Notes: generated from the letters alone by a model not told the origin. DNA of 64,000 bases from Adiantum capillus-veneris (GCA_014529385.2 CM043953.1:107266549-107330548), one strand, 5' to 3'; shown: positions 1 through 12,079, counted from the first letter of the stretch. Numbers and translations: made by a program.

Positions 1-140
1 GATACCGTTTGTGAAAGTTATGGCCAAAACAGTGAAATGCAGTTTCCAATTTCAATTTTCAAAGAAGATTTGGGATCTCTGTGACACTGTGAACACTTAT
101 GTATGATCAAAATTACAGTTGGACCCTAAAACTGGCCTAG

Positions 141-1427
141 AGACATCCTACGCGTAGGATGTCTATATGCTCAGAATTTAACAAAATTTGGTCCAGAGAC
201 TCCCCTTAAGTCCAGCAACACAATGGTATGCTCAGAATTTCATTTGGACCTAAAAATGGCCTTGAGACATCCTACGCGTAGGATGTCTTTTTGCTCCGAA
301 TGACTTGAAATTTTCACCCCAGCTTCCCCTTGATGTGCTGATCACAGCTATTTTTACTTTTTGATTCTGACACCTATAGGTTGGTCAAATGATCAAGAAT
401 CTGTTCCAAAATCCTGATGTCTGTTCTGATGAATTCCCAAGTCAAATCAACTCCAAATTGGACCAAATTTGCCTAGGAGGCTTATCTAAGGCTATATGAC
501 AGCATGATATGGTCACAGTAGAATTTTGGCTTCAGAATTATGCCTTAGACATCCTACGCGTAGGATGTCTAACTGCTCAGAATTGCCCCAAATTTGAACC
601 ATAGACTCTCCTTAAGGTGTTGATCACTGTGGTATGCTCAGAGGTTGATTTGGAGTGCTAAATCATGGTGAAGACATCCTACGCGTAGGATGTCTAAGTG
701 CTTAGAATTGCCCCAAACTTGAGCCATAGCTTCCCCTTGATGTCAGCAACCCAATGCTATGCTTAGATTTGAGTTTGGATGTCAAAAGACCCCAAAACTA
801 GCTATTCTTGCCTTTTTCAGTAAAAAATGCTAAAGTCTGTTCAATCTTCCTTTTCTCTGACCCAAATGAGATGAAATTTATCACATGCACTCAATACAAC
901 ATTTAGAACATGCCTATGGAGTCATGCTATGGTTTGGTCTCAAAATTAGGCCTTGGACACAATTTGGGTAGGATGTCTGGCAATTCTCGTCTTTTGGCTT
1001 TGATCTGTCAAAATTTGGTCAAATTTTCACTTTCCAGGTGAAAGTAAGGTAAAACCTACCTTCTAAACACACTAGACAACTTAGAATTTCAAAATTTCCA
1101 CCAGATCACCCTGTAGACATCCTACGCGTAGGATGTCTACTGCTGATTTTTTGAGACTGAAGTGTCCCTGATGCTTCCTTAGGCTCTCAGCAAGTGCAAG
1201 TATGCTTCACAATTGCAAAAACATGCAAAAATCACTCAATCAAGCCTTTGCTGAAATTTTAAGTTTTCTGACTCCGCCTTTTGGCTTTTGGTCAACAAAA
1301 ATAGGGAAAAACACTCAAGTCAATATGTTACTAGGGTAAAACCTATCCTCTGAACCCACTGGTGCAATCAGAATTTTCAAATTTGGTCTTCACAACCCCC
1401 TTGAGACATCCTACGCGTAGGATGTCT
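141..1427. repeat. Array of six identical 24-bp palindromes in about 125-bp repeat units
   Basis: AGACATCCTACG followed directly by its reverse complement occurs without change at 141-164, 265-288, 547-570, 672-695, 1115-1138 and 1404-1427. A decayed copy lies at 955-978. Spacings of 124 and 125 bp between the first and second pairs show a tandem unit whose flanks (TGCTCAGAATT, CCTTAAG and similar) have drifted while the palindrome has not. The array lies in the noncoding leader of the tRNA-Asp element. In RNA each copy can fold on itself or pair with another molecule. Confidence 0.95.
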
Positions 1428-1951
1428 ATGTTTACATAATTGCAGGTTTTCTTCACAGAACCCTTGCAAATGCTCTTTTATATGCACAGCACCAGTCAGT
1501 CATACAAAAATATCCTCAAAAGCTTGTTTAATGCATTTTTACCCTCAAAAGCACACTTTTCCGTGATTTCAAATGCAATCAAGCACTTTAGCAAATAATT
1601 CAGTGCTGAATAGCTCTAGATCAGAATCGGATCACTTACCTAAAGCTACTCCTACAAATCATATGGGGTTTTGCATCTATGAGTAGAAAAACGCTTCACT
1701 GCCACACACGGACTAGTAAACGCTTTTATCACCTCACAAATCACTCGAACACCAACAACTACTCTAATCCACAAATCCTAACTAAACCTATCTAGTCGCA
1801 AACCCTGGGCAAGACACACGCTTCCTGGCTATCCACTTGATCGTGGAATATCCTCTTCTGGATCCACTTAAGAAAAACGCTTTCTTTAGCTGAAACTAAA
1901 TCAAGCAACCGTCACACAAGTGTTAGTAGGAAACCTCCTTAGGTCCTTGTG

Positions 1952-1969
1952 TCCCCGGCAACGGCGCCA
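1952..1969 (-). other. Primer binding site for tRNA-Asp
   Basis: The plus strand reads TCCCCGGCAACGGCGCCA, the 3' end of plant tRNA-Asp including CCA, as I recall that tRNA. The minus strand is therefore complementary to the tRNA over 18 nt. It lies one base from the LTR, the standard spacing for minus-strand DNA priming. Confidence 0.9.
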
Positions 1970-1970
1970 A

Positions 1971-2930
1971 TGTTGGACGGGAGCGACTCACACACCCATG
2001 AAGTGCATGCAAACACTACCTAGATCAACATAATGTCAATCGAGGACACAGATGACACGATAGGCACACAGAGGAAATCTCTTTAGCTTGTCAGGCTGAG
2101 ACCATCCTACACATACAACACTCTGGAAGGCCAACTAAACCACAATCAAGAACCTCACTGCTCTCAACTACACCACCTAGCCACATACACACGCACGGAA
2201 GGTAACTCACCTAATCATGTCAGATTTGTACAAAACTTAAGGAACACCATCCCCTGACTAGGATTCACCTGTCCCTAAGCTTCTACACTCAAAATCCTCA
2301 CTCTAAACCCATTTGCGGAAAACGCGTAGGATGACAAAGCAGAATTTTGAAAGTGCCCGAAACTGAAATTTATGAGTACCTATGCGTAGCTTATGTCGCC
2401 ACGATTCTATAGACTACAAGCACGCAGAAAACAGACATCGTTTGATACACTTACGGCCATAAATAGCTCGTAGATGCGTCGACGTGTGTGCTTCGTCTCG
2501 CGTGAAATGCTTGGCGTTGTCGCGTAGCTCTCCTCGAGCCTACAGCAATGGTGCAGTCGAATCTCCAATGTGTTGAGCGAGCCGGGTGTAGCAAGAGGAT
2601 AAAGCTCACACTCACTCTCTTTCTCTCTCCCACACAGTAGACGGCAGCGCTAAAGTTTTGATTATGATAAAAGCCTTTTTTTTACAAAATGACCTAGGTA
2701 CCTTATATACTAAGGCTACCTTAGGTTTAACCAAAAATGGGGTTGAAAGGGTCAAATGGCTTTGTATTTACAATCTGGAAGTGCCATTGCACCCCGGCTT
2801 CTGAAACTAGAATAACTACTCATTACAAATGACGTTTATAGCCATAATCCGCAGCATTTCATAACTCGCAAAAGATAAGAGTTTGGTACGAAACTTGAGT
2901 TGTGTTGTGTTGTTGACCCAGCGGTCAACA
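1971..2930 (-). repeat. 5' LTR of the tRNA-Asp element
   Basis: The 960-bp block starts TGTTGGAC and ends GGTCAACA, which are imperfect inverted termini with TG...CA ends. It lies one base from the primer binding site. The flank at 2931 is the interior of another LTR, which fixes the boundary. It contains a TATA box on the minus strand and one half-site (ACGCGTAGGATG, about 2322-2333) of the palindrome repeated in the leader. Confidence 0.8.
2702..2709 (-). promoter_or_regulatory. TATA box of the tRNA-Asp element LTR
   Basis: The minus strand reads TATATAAG inside the LTR, about 220 bp from its upstream end (2930). This is a plausible U3/R promoter position for transcription leftwards. Confidence 0.6.
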
Positions 2931-3972
2931 GAAACTTCCTATGTATAAAAATCTCAAAGTTAGGGGAATTCTAAAAGAGCACATGGGACACATGTCAGAC
3001 TCTCACTAAGCTTAACCACATGGTGTGCTTGCATGCTATTGGTTGGGCCAAAGAGGGGTCCAATGAGCTTCTACTTCCATCCAACAAATATCTAGATATT
3101 TTCAAGCTCTCTCTCTCTAAGGCGTAAGGAGGAAACTTGTCAAAACACTACCCATGTGCTTGGATGCAGGCTGCATGTGATTGGCTAGGGGGAGAGGGGT
3201 CCAATGAGCTTGCAGCATGTAGAAATTTTGCCCAAAGCAAGGAAGGGGGGTGCTAGGGGGATATACTCCACACACACACACCCATTTGCAAGGGCATTCT
3301 CACTTGGGGAAAGTTGAGGAACACCACCTCCTTCTCCACGCTTGTGAGAAGTGACAGCCTACACCAACACTCTTGGCTATGGAATGCAAATCCAACCAAG
3401 AGCCATGCTTCAATGCTTAAGCGTGCCATCTTCTCCATCTCCATTACTATGCTATTATGTATGCTAGCAAGAAGAGTGATGATAAGTGAGGAACTATTTC
3501 TTTCTCCTATGGAATGTTTCTTCTTCCTCTTCCCTACCCTCATTCCCCACTAGCTATCTCCACCTTTGAAGGTGTTTGAGGCCTTGGGACTGAGACTTGG
3601 GATAGTTAATGATTTCTACAAGTTTATGTTATGCTTGTGATGCATGAATATTTCCATCTTCATTGCATCATGTAGGTCACAAGGAACACAAAGATTGTAT
3701 TGTACCAAGTCTCTCTTGATGGGAGAAACTATAATACAAATGCCTATTGGAGGGGGGACTGGCTCCATATGAATCCGCTCCTCAACTATTGTCATGTTCT
3801 CTAAACTCTCTCTTGCAAAAGTATTGTTCATGCCAAGTTAACTAAGTACCATGTTTATGTTGCTACCATCAATTAAGTTCACCCGCTATGCTCATAAGGT
3901 AATCTCTCAAAAGTGCTTCACCTAATTTCCTAATTCCGCTACTCTCAAAGTTCATAGGCCATTTCCATTACA
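2931..3972 (+). repeat. 5' LTR remnant of the old gypsy copy
   Basis: The remnant ends in CA at 3972, two bases before the PBS. Bases 2931-3212 align with 9604-9879 of the 3' LTR, and 3600-3900 aligns in reverse with the LTR at 59897-61492. Against that 1596-bp LTR this is the last 1.04 kb. The ORF-like stretches at 3253-3553 lie within the LTR and are not considered genes. Confidence 0.85.
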
Positions 3973-3973
3973 T

Positions 3974-3981
3974 TGGTATCA
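3974..3981 (+). other. Primer binding site, initiator tRNA-Met type
   Basis: TGGTATCA follows the LTR end by one base. This is the start of the usual plant PBS (TGGTATCAGAGC). The match decays after eight bases. Confidence 0.65.
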
Positions 3982-4403
3982 AACCATTTGGTTTCTCTTT
4001 TCTTGATTAAGAAGAGAGGTCCTTAAGTAGCCTATTGATGGTTGTCTTTGTTAATTATATTAGGGTAAGTGGGTCTGGGATCTATTATCGGTTTTGTTGA
4101 GCCCACTATGTGGGATATGGTGCACACCTCAAGAGCTTTGGTCTTAATAATGGAGTTTTTTTAGACTTACCTACGGCTTTACCATTATTGAGCCATAAGA
4201 AGTCCGAAAGGAGCTATCCCTCGACAACTTCGCTATGTTAGACTTACTCAACTACTCTCTATAATTAACCAATTCGAGGCGTGGATGTAGATACTTAAGT
4301 GCCTATTTTCAAAGGCTAAGAGGAGTAGCAACTAAGGTTTTGAATTGCCAAAGCATACACTAAGTAAACACATATGTTTAATTAGCATGATAACGTTGAT
4401 AAA

Positions 4404-5827
4404 ATGAGCATTGATAACTTTGATTTTGCACATGAAGGTGCTAATGATAATGCCCCCATGTTTGTTAATTATCTTGTTACTAGGTTGCAACAAGCTATGG
4501 GCAACCCCGCTTTGCAAGCCGAAGTTACTCAACAACTTCGTGCTTATGGGATTTCCTTTCCTCTCCAAGAGGAGAGAGAGCTTAGGAGTCCTCTTGATGA
4601 GACCCCCAAAAGAAGACTCTCTCCCATACGAAAGGAGGAATCCAAAGATCAAGAAAGTAATGAATCCCTAAATTCCTCCAAAGATGTGGCTCCACGAAGA
4701 AGGCGGACTAAACGATATCCAACTCCTCCCAAGAGGAAACGGTTAACCCATAGTCCTTCTCCTCATCACTCCAAAAGGGAAGAGAGAAAACCAAGGAAGA
4801 AAAGAGCAAAAAAAAGGTCACCCTCTTCTCCTTCTTCTTCACCTTCCTCCTCTACCAATGAAAGCTATGGCTATTCTCCTACAGAATACAAGAGGGGAGG
4901 ACATCACAAATCTTACCCTACATGGCGAAGGTCACAAAAGCTAAAGAAGTTCAAAGAGGGAGGAAAGAGTATCTCTTTTCTCACCTATGATGGCACCTTT
5001 GGTGCTACCAACAAAGTATTGGCCTTCATCCAACAATTAGATGCGGCCTTTGGAGACGAGGGCTTCACGGAGTCCTCCAAGCTACACTATGTAGCTATGC
5101 ACTTGCAAAAATTGGCTCGTCAATGGTGGGCTAGCATTCGTGGCAATGGCAAAGCCCCAAAGACATGGAAAACTCTACGAGTTTCCATCATGAAGCAATT
5201 CCTTGCAAATGATGCAAAGGACAAAGTACTTACCAAATGGTGAAGTTTAAAGCTTCTCTCTCATGAGTCTATCCACAAATATGTGGACAAGTTTGGGGAT
5301 TCACATCTCAAGACTACTATCTTTCAAAAGATAGACTTTGCCGTGCAAAAGAAATAATTCTGTGCGGGATTACCCAAAGAGATGGCCAAGTATGTCAACT
5401 CTCAACGGTCTGGTTCTATCACCAAGGTAATCCACCACACCACGTTTGCTTCAGCATCAATTTCCAACAAGGGGCTAGATGGAATGTCAAGCCCATGGAA
5501 AATAAAGACAAAAGTGATACCAAGGGGAAATCCAATGCCCAAAATTCTTACCAAGGCCATTCCAACAACAACAACAATCGGTCCAAGGAGAAGGGAGTTT
5601 ACAAAGGTAAATATAAACTCTCTCTTAAAGAGCTAGAAGCTTTTTGTAAGGACCATAAATGTTTTAAGTGTGGGGAGCAAGGCCATGGTTATCGTTCTTG
5701 CCCCAAGAGAATGAGACTCCTAGAGCCTCTATGTTTGAAGCTCCAAAAGAGGATGCTCATTGCCAAGGATTTCTCCTTTCCTATGCTTGGGGAAAGATGC
5801 AAGAGTATGATTCCTTATTTTGTTTGA
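4404..5827 (+). pseudogene. gypsy gag with zinc knuckle, broken
   Basis: The first 279 codons (4404-5243) are open. They hold a basic, Ser/Arg/Lys-rich middle and a gag core with an aromatic motif (QWW) near residue 245 (about 5125-5137), typical of plant gypsy gag. The frame then breaks, and the nucleocapsid continues in another frame with a CX2CX4HX4C knuckle (CFKCGEQGHGYRSC) near 5660-5700. Gag packages the element RNA. At least two frameshifts separate gag core and knuckle. Confidence 0.85.
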
Positions 5828-6100
5828 CCCTGGTTCAATTCACAACTTCATATCCACGGAGTTGACCACTAAGCTAGGCATACAAGCCCACGAGATGGGA
5901 GATACATTGAAAGCCAATGGAGCTAGATCAAGGAACAAGACGTCTCAGTTACTTCCTAATTGGAAAATTAAGGTTTCATGTCCAAAGCTATGTGGACAAA
6001 AAGGATTTCTTCATCTTCCTCTCAAACATGAGAATGTTATCGTTGGGGCACCATGGTTTAACCGCATGGCTTCCAACATGTAGTTCCTTGAAAGGAGAAT
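5820..6100 (+). pseudogene. gypsy aspartic protease, broken
   Basis: The stretch FDPGSIHNFIS corresponds to the usual FDSGSTHNFIS active site of plant gypsy proteases, with the Ser after the catalytic Asp changed to Pro. A later VGAPWF fits the conserved LG(M/A)xW region. The frame stops soon after. The altered triad argues that it is inactive. Confidence 0.75.
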
Positions 6101-6279
6101 CTACTTTACCTATAGGGAAAAGAGCATGTACATAGATGATAATGAGTTGGGGAACACCATATCCCTGCAATAAAGGGAATCAAGAGGAATTAGAGTTGTC
6201 TAATTTTCTAAATGGATTCCAAGATGTTTTCATTGATGACATCCCTAGTGAGCTATCTCTAAAATAAGGGATGATGACC

Positions 6280-7130
6280 ATGCAATTGAGCTCCTATCAA
6301 GAAGCTCACTGCCTAACAAGCCTCCTTATCGAGTTTCACAAGCTCAACAAGAGGACATCATGAGGCAAGTGCATGAATTCATGAAAAAAAAAGGGATGGT
6401 GAGGTCTAGCTTCTCTCCATTTTGTTCAACATTGCTTTTAGTGCAAACGAAAGACGACACATATCACATCTGTGTCGACTATAGAGCACTAAATAAGATC
6501 ACTATCAAAAATAGATTTCCCGTGCCGCGGATAGAAGATCTATTTGATAATTTACAAGTTTTGGCCTGATAAATTCTCCAGACACATTCAAACTCATGAT
6601 GGAAAAAAATCTTTTGGCCATCCAAATTCTCTTAAAGAGTACAAGTGACACCTCCAATTAACCTTTCAAGTTGTGAGAGAAAATAAGCTTTTCATTAATC
6701 AAAAGACAAGTGAATTTTTTTTCTACAAGAGATTCAATATTTAGGTCACATTATCTCTAATGATGGCACTCGTATGGATCCAACAAAGTTAGAGATAATA
6801 AAAGGATGGCCTAATCCAAGAAATCTACAAGAGGTATGTGTGCATACTATAGATGCTTCATAAAAAAATTATCGCTAATAGCAGGCCCATTACATGACTT
6901 AACAAAAAGAAATGTTAAGTATTCATGAACTGCAAAAGTGCAAAAAGCTTTTGAGAAGATTAAGGAGAATCTTATCTCTCAATATGTGCTCACACTATTA
7001 GATCTCTCAAATCCATTTGCGGTCCAATGTGATGCTTGTGGTAATTGCCTTGAAGCTATTTTGCTTCAAGAAGGGCCTGCCATAGCATATGAGAGTCAAA
7101 GACTCAACTTCGATAAGTGAGTATTGGGAA
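6280..7130 (+). pseudogene. gypsy reverse transcriptase, broken
   Basis: Fragments in several frames match gypsy RT. CVDYRALNKIT and the following RFPVPRIEDLFD (6360-6569) are fingers/palm motifs. The connection region appears at 6780-7100, with a C-terminal QCDACGNCLEAILLQEG that aligns with the same region of the right-hand element. The catalytic YxDD segment is lost or scrambled between 6570 and 6720. Confidence 0.8.
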
Positions 7131-8760
7131 AATATGCAAAAGAGCTACTAGCTATTCTATATGCCCTAAACACATGGAAACATTGTCTCTTGGGGACTCC
7201 ATTCATCCTACGAATGGATCACAAAGCCTCAAGAACTTCATGACGCAAACCAAGCTCTCTGACAAACAAATGAGGTGGAAAATTTTTCTTTTGCAATTTA
7301 AATTTCATATTGCTCACATTGTTGGCAAGCACAATCAAGTGGTCGATGCACTTTCACAACGACCAAGGGTAAATGTGGTGTCTATAGCAACTCATAATGA
7401 TCTATCTTTTATGATAGATGAGTATGCTACTGACCAAGACTTTAAGTATGTAATTACAGCCTTTGCAATAGGGAAGAAACAAGAACCATTCACCTTGAAG
7501 GATGGTTATGTTCCAAATGGCAATAGGCTATGTGTTAATCACCCATACAATACAAAAGTCATGTATGAATCTCATACTTCTCCTTATGCGGGGCAAAGAG
7601 GGATTCCATAGTCTACTCTTCAAGGAGTAGAAATGTATTTTTGTTGGTCTACCATGAAAAGTAAACATACAAGAGTATGTTTCAAAATGCGTGGTATACC
7701 AAAAGTTGAAAATTGATCGTGGGAAGCAACTTGGATTGTTTCAGTCGACAGGCTTAACAAAAAACACACTCTATGCCGTCAAAAGACTATTAAGGCACAT
7801 CAAATGGCAACCCTCTTCAAATCTCAAATTTTCAAGCATCATGGATTTCCAACATCCATAGTGTCGGACAAAGATCCTAGGATGACCAGTAATTTCTAGA
7901 AGGGTCTCTTTTGGAATCTAAGAAGTAGATTACATTTCTCTTTCAGGCTATCATCCACAAACGGATTACCAAAGTGAAATAACTAATCTAATGATTCTTG
8001 AATCTACTAAAAGCCTATGTCATGGAAGTAGATCAACATTCTCGATGATAGAAGTACCTACCTCTTATAGAGTGTGCGTACAATGACATTGTACATACTT
8101 GTATGGGAAAAGCACCTTTCAAGGTTAAAGAGGGAAGGTCCAAAAGTCCCTTACTACTTCAAGTACATGGGAAGATCTTCGTTGTGCTGATGAATATAGC
8201 TAAGACCTACAAGAATATTTTCCAAAGATTAAAGGGGTTATATCCATCTCATAGGAAAGGCAAAAAGGGCTACTGCTAAGAAGAGCCTTAGCCTTTAAGG
8301 AAAATGATTGGGTCTTGCTAAAGTTTCTCAAGGCTCATCTAAGGCATACTACGGGCAAGAGTCCTCAGGAGCACCAAGAGTATGATGCTAAACTAGCAAA
8401 AAGATACTATGGTCCTTAAAATTATCAAGAGAGTCAATGAGATGGCTTATCAATTAAAGTTTCCCAACCATTTGCTCATACACAATGCTTTCCATGAGAG
8501 CCTATGTAAGTCTTACAAAGGAGTGCCATCAGAAGAAGCAATAGTTGCAGACCCTCCAAAAATCAAAGATCACGAAGAAGTATTTCAACCTGAGTCCCAT
8601 CCTATGACATGAAGACAAGGTATTAAGAAACGGTAAGATTATCTGAAGATATCTTATTAAGTTTAAGAATTATTCTTTTAAAGATGCTAGATGGATGCAA
8701 AGAACCTAGCTTAAGGATAATATGAACCTTGTCAATGCGTACAATGTTGCACTAGAGTAA
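7117..8760 (+). pseudogene. gypsy RNase H, integrase and C-terminal domain, broken
   Basis: The longest open piece (7117-7611) carries the end of RNase H (KHNQVVDALSQRP) and the integrase zinc-binding region. Beyond that the catalytic core (VSDKDPRM near 7863-7887) and the C-terminus (LIHNAFHESL near 8476-8505, then DARWMQR near 8682-8702) survive in shifted frames. All parts align with the intact minus-strand copy at 61850-63667. Many stops make it nonfunctional. Confidence 0.85.
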
Positions 8761-9115
8761 GCATATGAAAATGCATTTTAAATGAAAAATGTTTTTGTCT
8801 TATAAGACTAGTTCTCTTTTTATTTTGGACAAGTTTAAGAAGTATGCATGCTTAAAATCATGATTGTGGTGACGACGTCTCCCAAACACCAACTAGAACT
8901 TGTCACTCTACTTTGGAAGTATGATATGGACTAAAGAGCAGACATGCTTGCGGTAGCTATGTCTCCCAAGCACCAAATGGATTAGTCACTCATCTTGGAA
9001 TGATGCCGCAGGGTAAAAAGAGATCCTATACCCGTTAAGACAAATTGACTAATAACTATGACTTTATCTCTTTTACCTCATAGTCGAGGACGACTATGAT
9101 TTCAAGAGAGAGGTA

Positions 9116-9879
9116 ATATCATTAAATATCTAATATCTAACCAGTCCAAATGATTTTCCTTTATTAAACTAATCATTTAATATGGGATAATAAATGGGAA
9201 CAAGGGTTAGAATATAGACATGTGCTTATGGATCTATCTCAACACGGGCCAATAGTAAAGGGGCCCAAATGAGAGATGGTCTATCAAAGAGTAAGGTTAA
9301 CTAATGAAGCTTAAAAGACCTTAGGGTTAGCTTCATTAAAGACCTCCAATGGTTAGTGTTAAAAGTCCTTTGACCTTAAGCAAGCTAGGGCTGAGCTTGA
9401 GGTGGGAACCCGACCTAAACTTAAGCAAGCTAGGGCTGTGCTTGAGGTGGGAACTCCACCTAAGGTGCTTGTCATGCTTGATGACTAAGGTACTTGAGGT
9501 ACTTGTCACATTTAATGAGGAAGTTGCTTGAGAAGCTTCCTATGCATGGGAGGTAAGATGCTTGAGTCAAAAAGAGAACCTATACACTTAATGAGAAGTT
9601 GCTTGAGAAACTTCCTGTGCATAAAAATATCAAAGTTAGGGGAATTCTAAAAGAGACATGGGACGCATGTCAGAGTCTCACTAACCTTAACCACATGGTG
9701 TGCTTGAATGCTATTGGTTGGGCTAAAGAGGGGTCCAATGAGCTTCTACTTCCAACCAACAAATATCTAGATATTTTCAAGCTCTCTCTCTCTAAGGGGT
9801 AAGGAGGACACTTGTCAAAAGACTACCCATGTGCTTGACTGCAGGTTGCATGTGATTGGCTAGGGGGAGAGGTGTCCAA
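9116..9879 (+). repeat. 3' LTR of the old gypsy copy, truncated
   Basis: It follows a purine tract (AAGAGAGAGG, about 9104-9113) shared with the right-hand element. It begins TATCATT, where the right-hand LTR has TGTCATAA, and aligns with 2931-3212 over 9604-9879. Alignment stops at 9879, about half the 1596-bp length of the relative, so the 3' half is missing. Confidence 0.8.
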
Positions 9880-10449
9880 TTTTATGTTTTTAAAAGAAAC
9901 AAAACATGTAAGTTTCCTTGCACGGGGGAGTTTGCATAGTCCTCCCCAATTTTTATAATACGAGGGAACGTTCCATTCCCATGGCAACGTGCAATTCTCA
10001 GTGTGTTCATTAACTGCGTTCGCAGTGTCAAAAATGTCAAAAATCACAGAATAATAATGCTTACTCACCGCGTGATTGAATGTCTATCGTCGATGCACCT
10101 TGCATCAATGATGCTGGGCATCTCCTACTCTTAACCCACTGCAAGAGACAACAATGGAGGATGAAGGAGATAGGCTTGTGACTATTTGGGTGGAGGAACT
10201 TTAGGAAGAAGCGGGAATTTTTATATTTCAGCTTGTGTCAATTCAGAGCCTATCAAAATTCACTCGTTGCTTCATACGTCCAAATCTGGTGGAAGCAAGA
10301 AGGATGGTGCTCAACTGTGAAAGGCACATTAACAGTGGGCGATCAATATCAACTGGTGTAAAGAGTTCAAACTAGATTTCTTCCATCTGCACTATATGTA
10401 CTCTTGTTCTGATTAGTTCCAAACAGAAGTTTGGAAAGTTGACAACATC
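9880..10449. other. Spacer, no gene seen
   Basis: After the truncated LTR there is no recognisable domain, RNA gene or repeat. Weak PPR-like words appear on the minus strand towards the right end but cannot be followed. Confidence 0.5.
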
Positions 10450-11620
10450 ATAGAACAAATCAATCTCGTCCTTCATGTGCATAACCTGCTAACACCATAG
10501 TCCATGTTGTCAAGTAGTGTTTTGAACTCATCAAGCTTGCACATTGCCAAGCACAAAATGTTTCTACAACAGGCCCACAATAGCCCCTAATTGCATAGGT
10601 GATTGCATTTGAAGGAAGGCCTTTCCTTCGCATATGCTAAAAACATCTCAATGCTTCATTGCCACAGCCATGTTGTGCATATCTTATGAAAACATCCTAG
10701 CCATGAAAAAGCGCCTTTCTTTCGCATCTGGTGAAAAATTTGATTACTTCGTTATTGCCATATCCATGTTGGGTATATCCTATAGTGCACCACATTTGGC
10801 ATACATATCAGCCAAGGCAATGTCAAGCACGACATCTTTTTCCAAGAGCCTCTGACTAACAATATAATTGTGAATTTTCTTGTTAGTATCACCGTCGAAA
10901 AGCATACAAGCATGACTTCTTTTTTCAACAGCCCTTGACTGAAAATATCATCAATAATTCTTTTGCCCATATCAGCGTCTTGCATAACGCCGCATGCCTT
11001 CAAGATACAGGTGTAGGTAATTGCATACATGTTGACCAAGGCAGTGCCAACCATAACATTTTTTTTCAATAGCCCCTGACTAATGATATCATCCTGAGTT
11101 CTTATGTCCGTCCTAGCGTCTTCCAAATTGCAACATGCCTTCAAGATGCAAGCATAGGTGATTGCACATCTGAAGAGAGATGCTCAATTCACATTTGCTG
11201 AAAATAGCCCAAAGCGTTCTATGTTAAGCATATCGCCAAGAGACGATGTTCCGGATAGAAAGCTCCTCAAGCACTCTTTGGTGCTTTCCCAAGAACAACA
11301 CATTTCGCATACATGATCATTGCTCCTACGTGGTGCCACATACTTTCAAGATGCAAGCATAGGCGATTACATCAAGAGAAATGTCCTCGCTTTCCATTTT
11401 GAAAATAGCCAGCCAGCCAGAGCTCCCTGGTCATGTCACTGTTGGGCAATGAGATGCACTTGAAGACACGAAATTCCAGACATCAAGGTAGTGTTACATG
11501 CCTTCAAGACGAGAGCATAGGTGATTGCATTTGGAGAGGTGCCCTCACTTTGCATCTGTTGGAAACAGCACAGGGCTCCATGGCATCCCATGGATTGAGG
11601 AAGACCTCAAGAGAAGTGTT
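10450..11620 (-). pseudogene. PPR gene block, heavily decayed
   Basis: The minus strand contains PPR words in shifting frames: EGTSPNAITYALVLKAC near 11490-11550, MIMYAKC near 11300, and YAQHGCGNEALRCF followed by KGLPSNAITYA near 10590-10680. They fit the alternating P, L and S repeats of plant organellar RNA-binding proteins. Stops and frameshifts occur in nearly every repeat. It is probably a duplicate of the better preserved block at 12080-14255. Confidence 0.75.
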
Positions 11621-12079
11621 CAGAGTGGCATCAGGTGTGGGTGTTGGAGTGTGCATCTGGCCACCCTTCTCCCCATCAATGCGAATGTTCTTTGTGACAC
11701 ATAAGCTTTTCCTTGTAGACTAATTGATCTTTGCTCAAGTTCTGGCCAACTTCTCACTATGCTGACAATGCAAAACCTTTCTGCAATCAGCTGACAAATT
11801 TTGTGGAACCAATGCACGTGAGGGAAATATAATTTCAAGATCTTGTTCGTTGCGTAAAGGGCCACTGTGTCCAGCCCAGATTGGCCAACCCCCATCTCAC
11901 TAACCTTAACTTAATATTCATTTTATCTATATACACAATCCAAGAATAAGGGTCTGGTGTGTTGTTGCACAGCTCCATCCACTACTGTGTAATCTCCTCT
12001 CTCACTCCTCTCCTTGCACGTGCAAGCATTGCATTCTCGTCACTTGATTTGTCTGCTTTGTGGATGCTTTGTATCCCCA
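11621..12079. other. Spacer between the PPR blocks
   Basis: No clear PPR repeat or other domain is visible. A 91-codon minus-strand ORF (11620-11895) has no recognised family. If a DYW domain once followed the E/E+ region upstream, it is not recognisable here. Confidence 0.5.

Larger units (their letters stand above)
1..2930 (-). mobile_element. LTR retrotransposon, 5' LTR plus leader (tRNA-Asp primed), cut by window edge
   Basis: An LTR (1971-2930) is followed on the minus strand by a primer binding site for tRNA-Asp and then by at least 1.95 kb of leader without any ORF over 60 codons. The element therefore reads leftwards and its coding part lies beyond base 1. It interrupts the LTR of another gypsy element: sequence from 2931 on aligns with 9604-9879. 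tRNA-Asp priming is known in plant gypsy lineages such as Athila, but no coding domain is visible, so the lineage is open. The left target duplication cannot be checked. Confidence 0.8.
2931..9879 (+). mobile_element. Old Ty3/gypsy retrotransposon, plus strand, decayed
   Basis: Order on the plus strand: LTR remnant, tRNA-Met PBS, gag with zinc knuckle, protease, RT, RNase H, integrase, C-terminal chromodomain-like part, polypurine tract and truncated 3' LTR. It belongs to the same family as the minus-strand element at 59897-64000, since the integrase C-terminus and LTRs align well. Frameshifts and stops break every domain. The 5' LTR is cut by the tRNA-Asp element at 2930 and the 3' LTR stops at 9879. 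Confidence 0.9.

Noticed and set aside
141-1427. CRISPR-like array of regularly spaced repeats.
   Set aside because: Spacings vary (124 to 443 bp), the intervals are related repeats and not unique spacers, and the context is a plant retroelement.
3253-3553. Overlapping ORFs of 96 (minus) and 79 (plus) codons.
   Set aside because: They lie inside a gypsy LTR that aligns with other LTR copies, with no domain on either strand.
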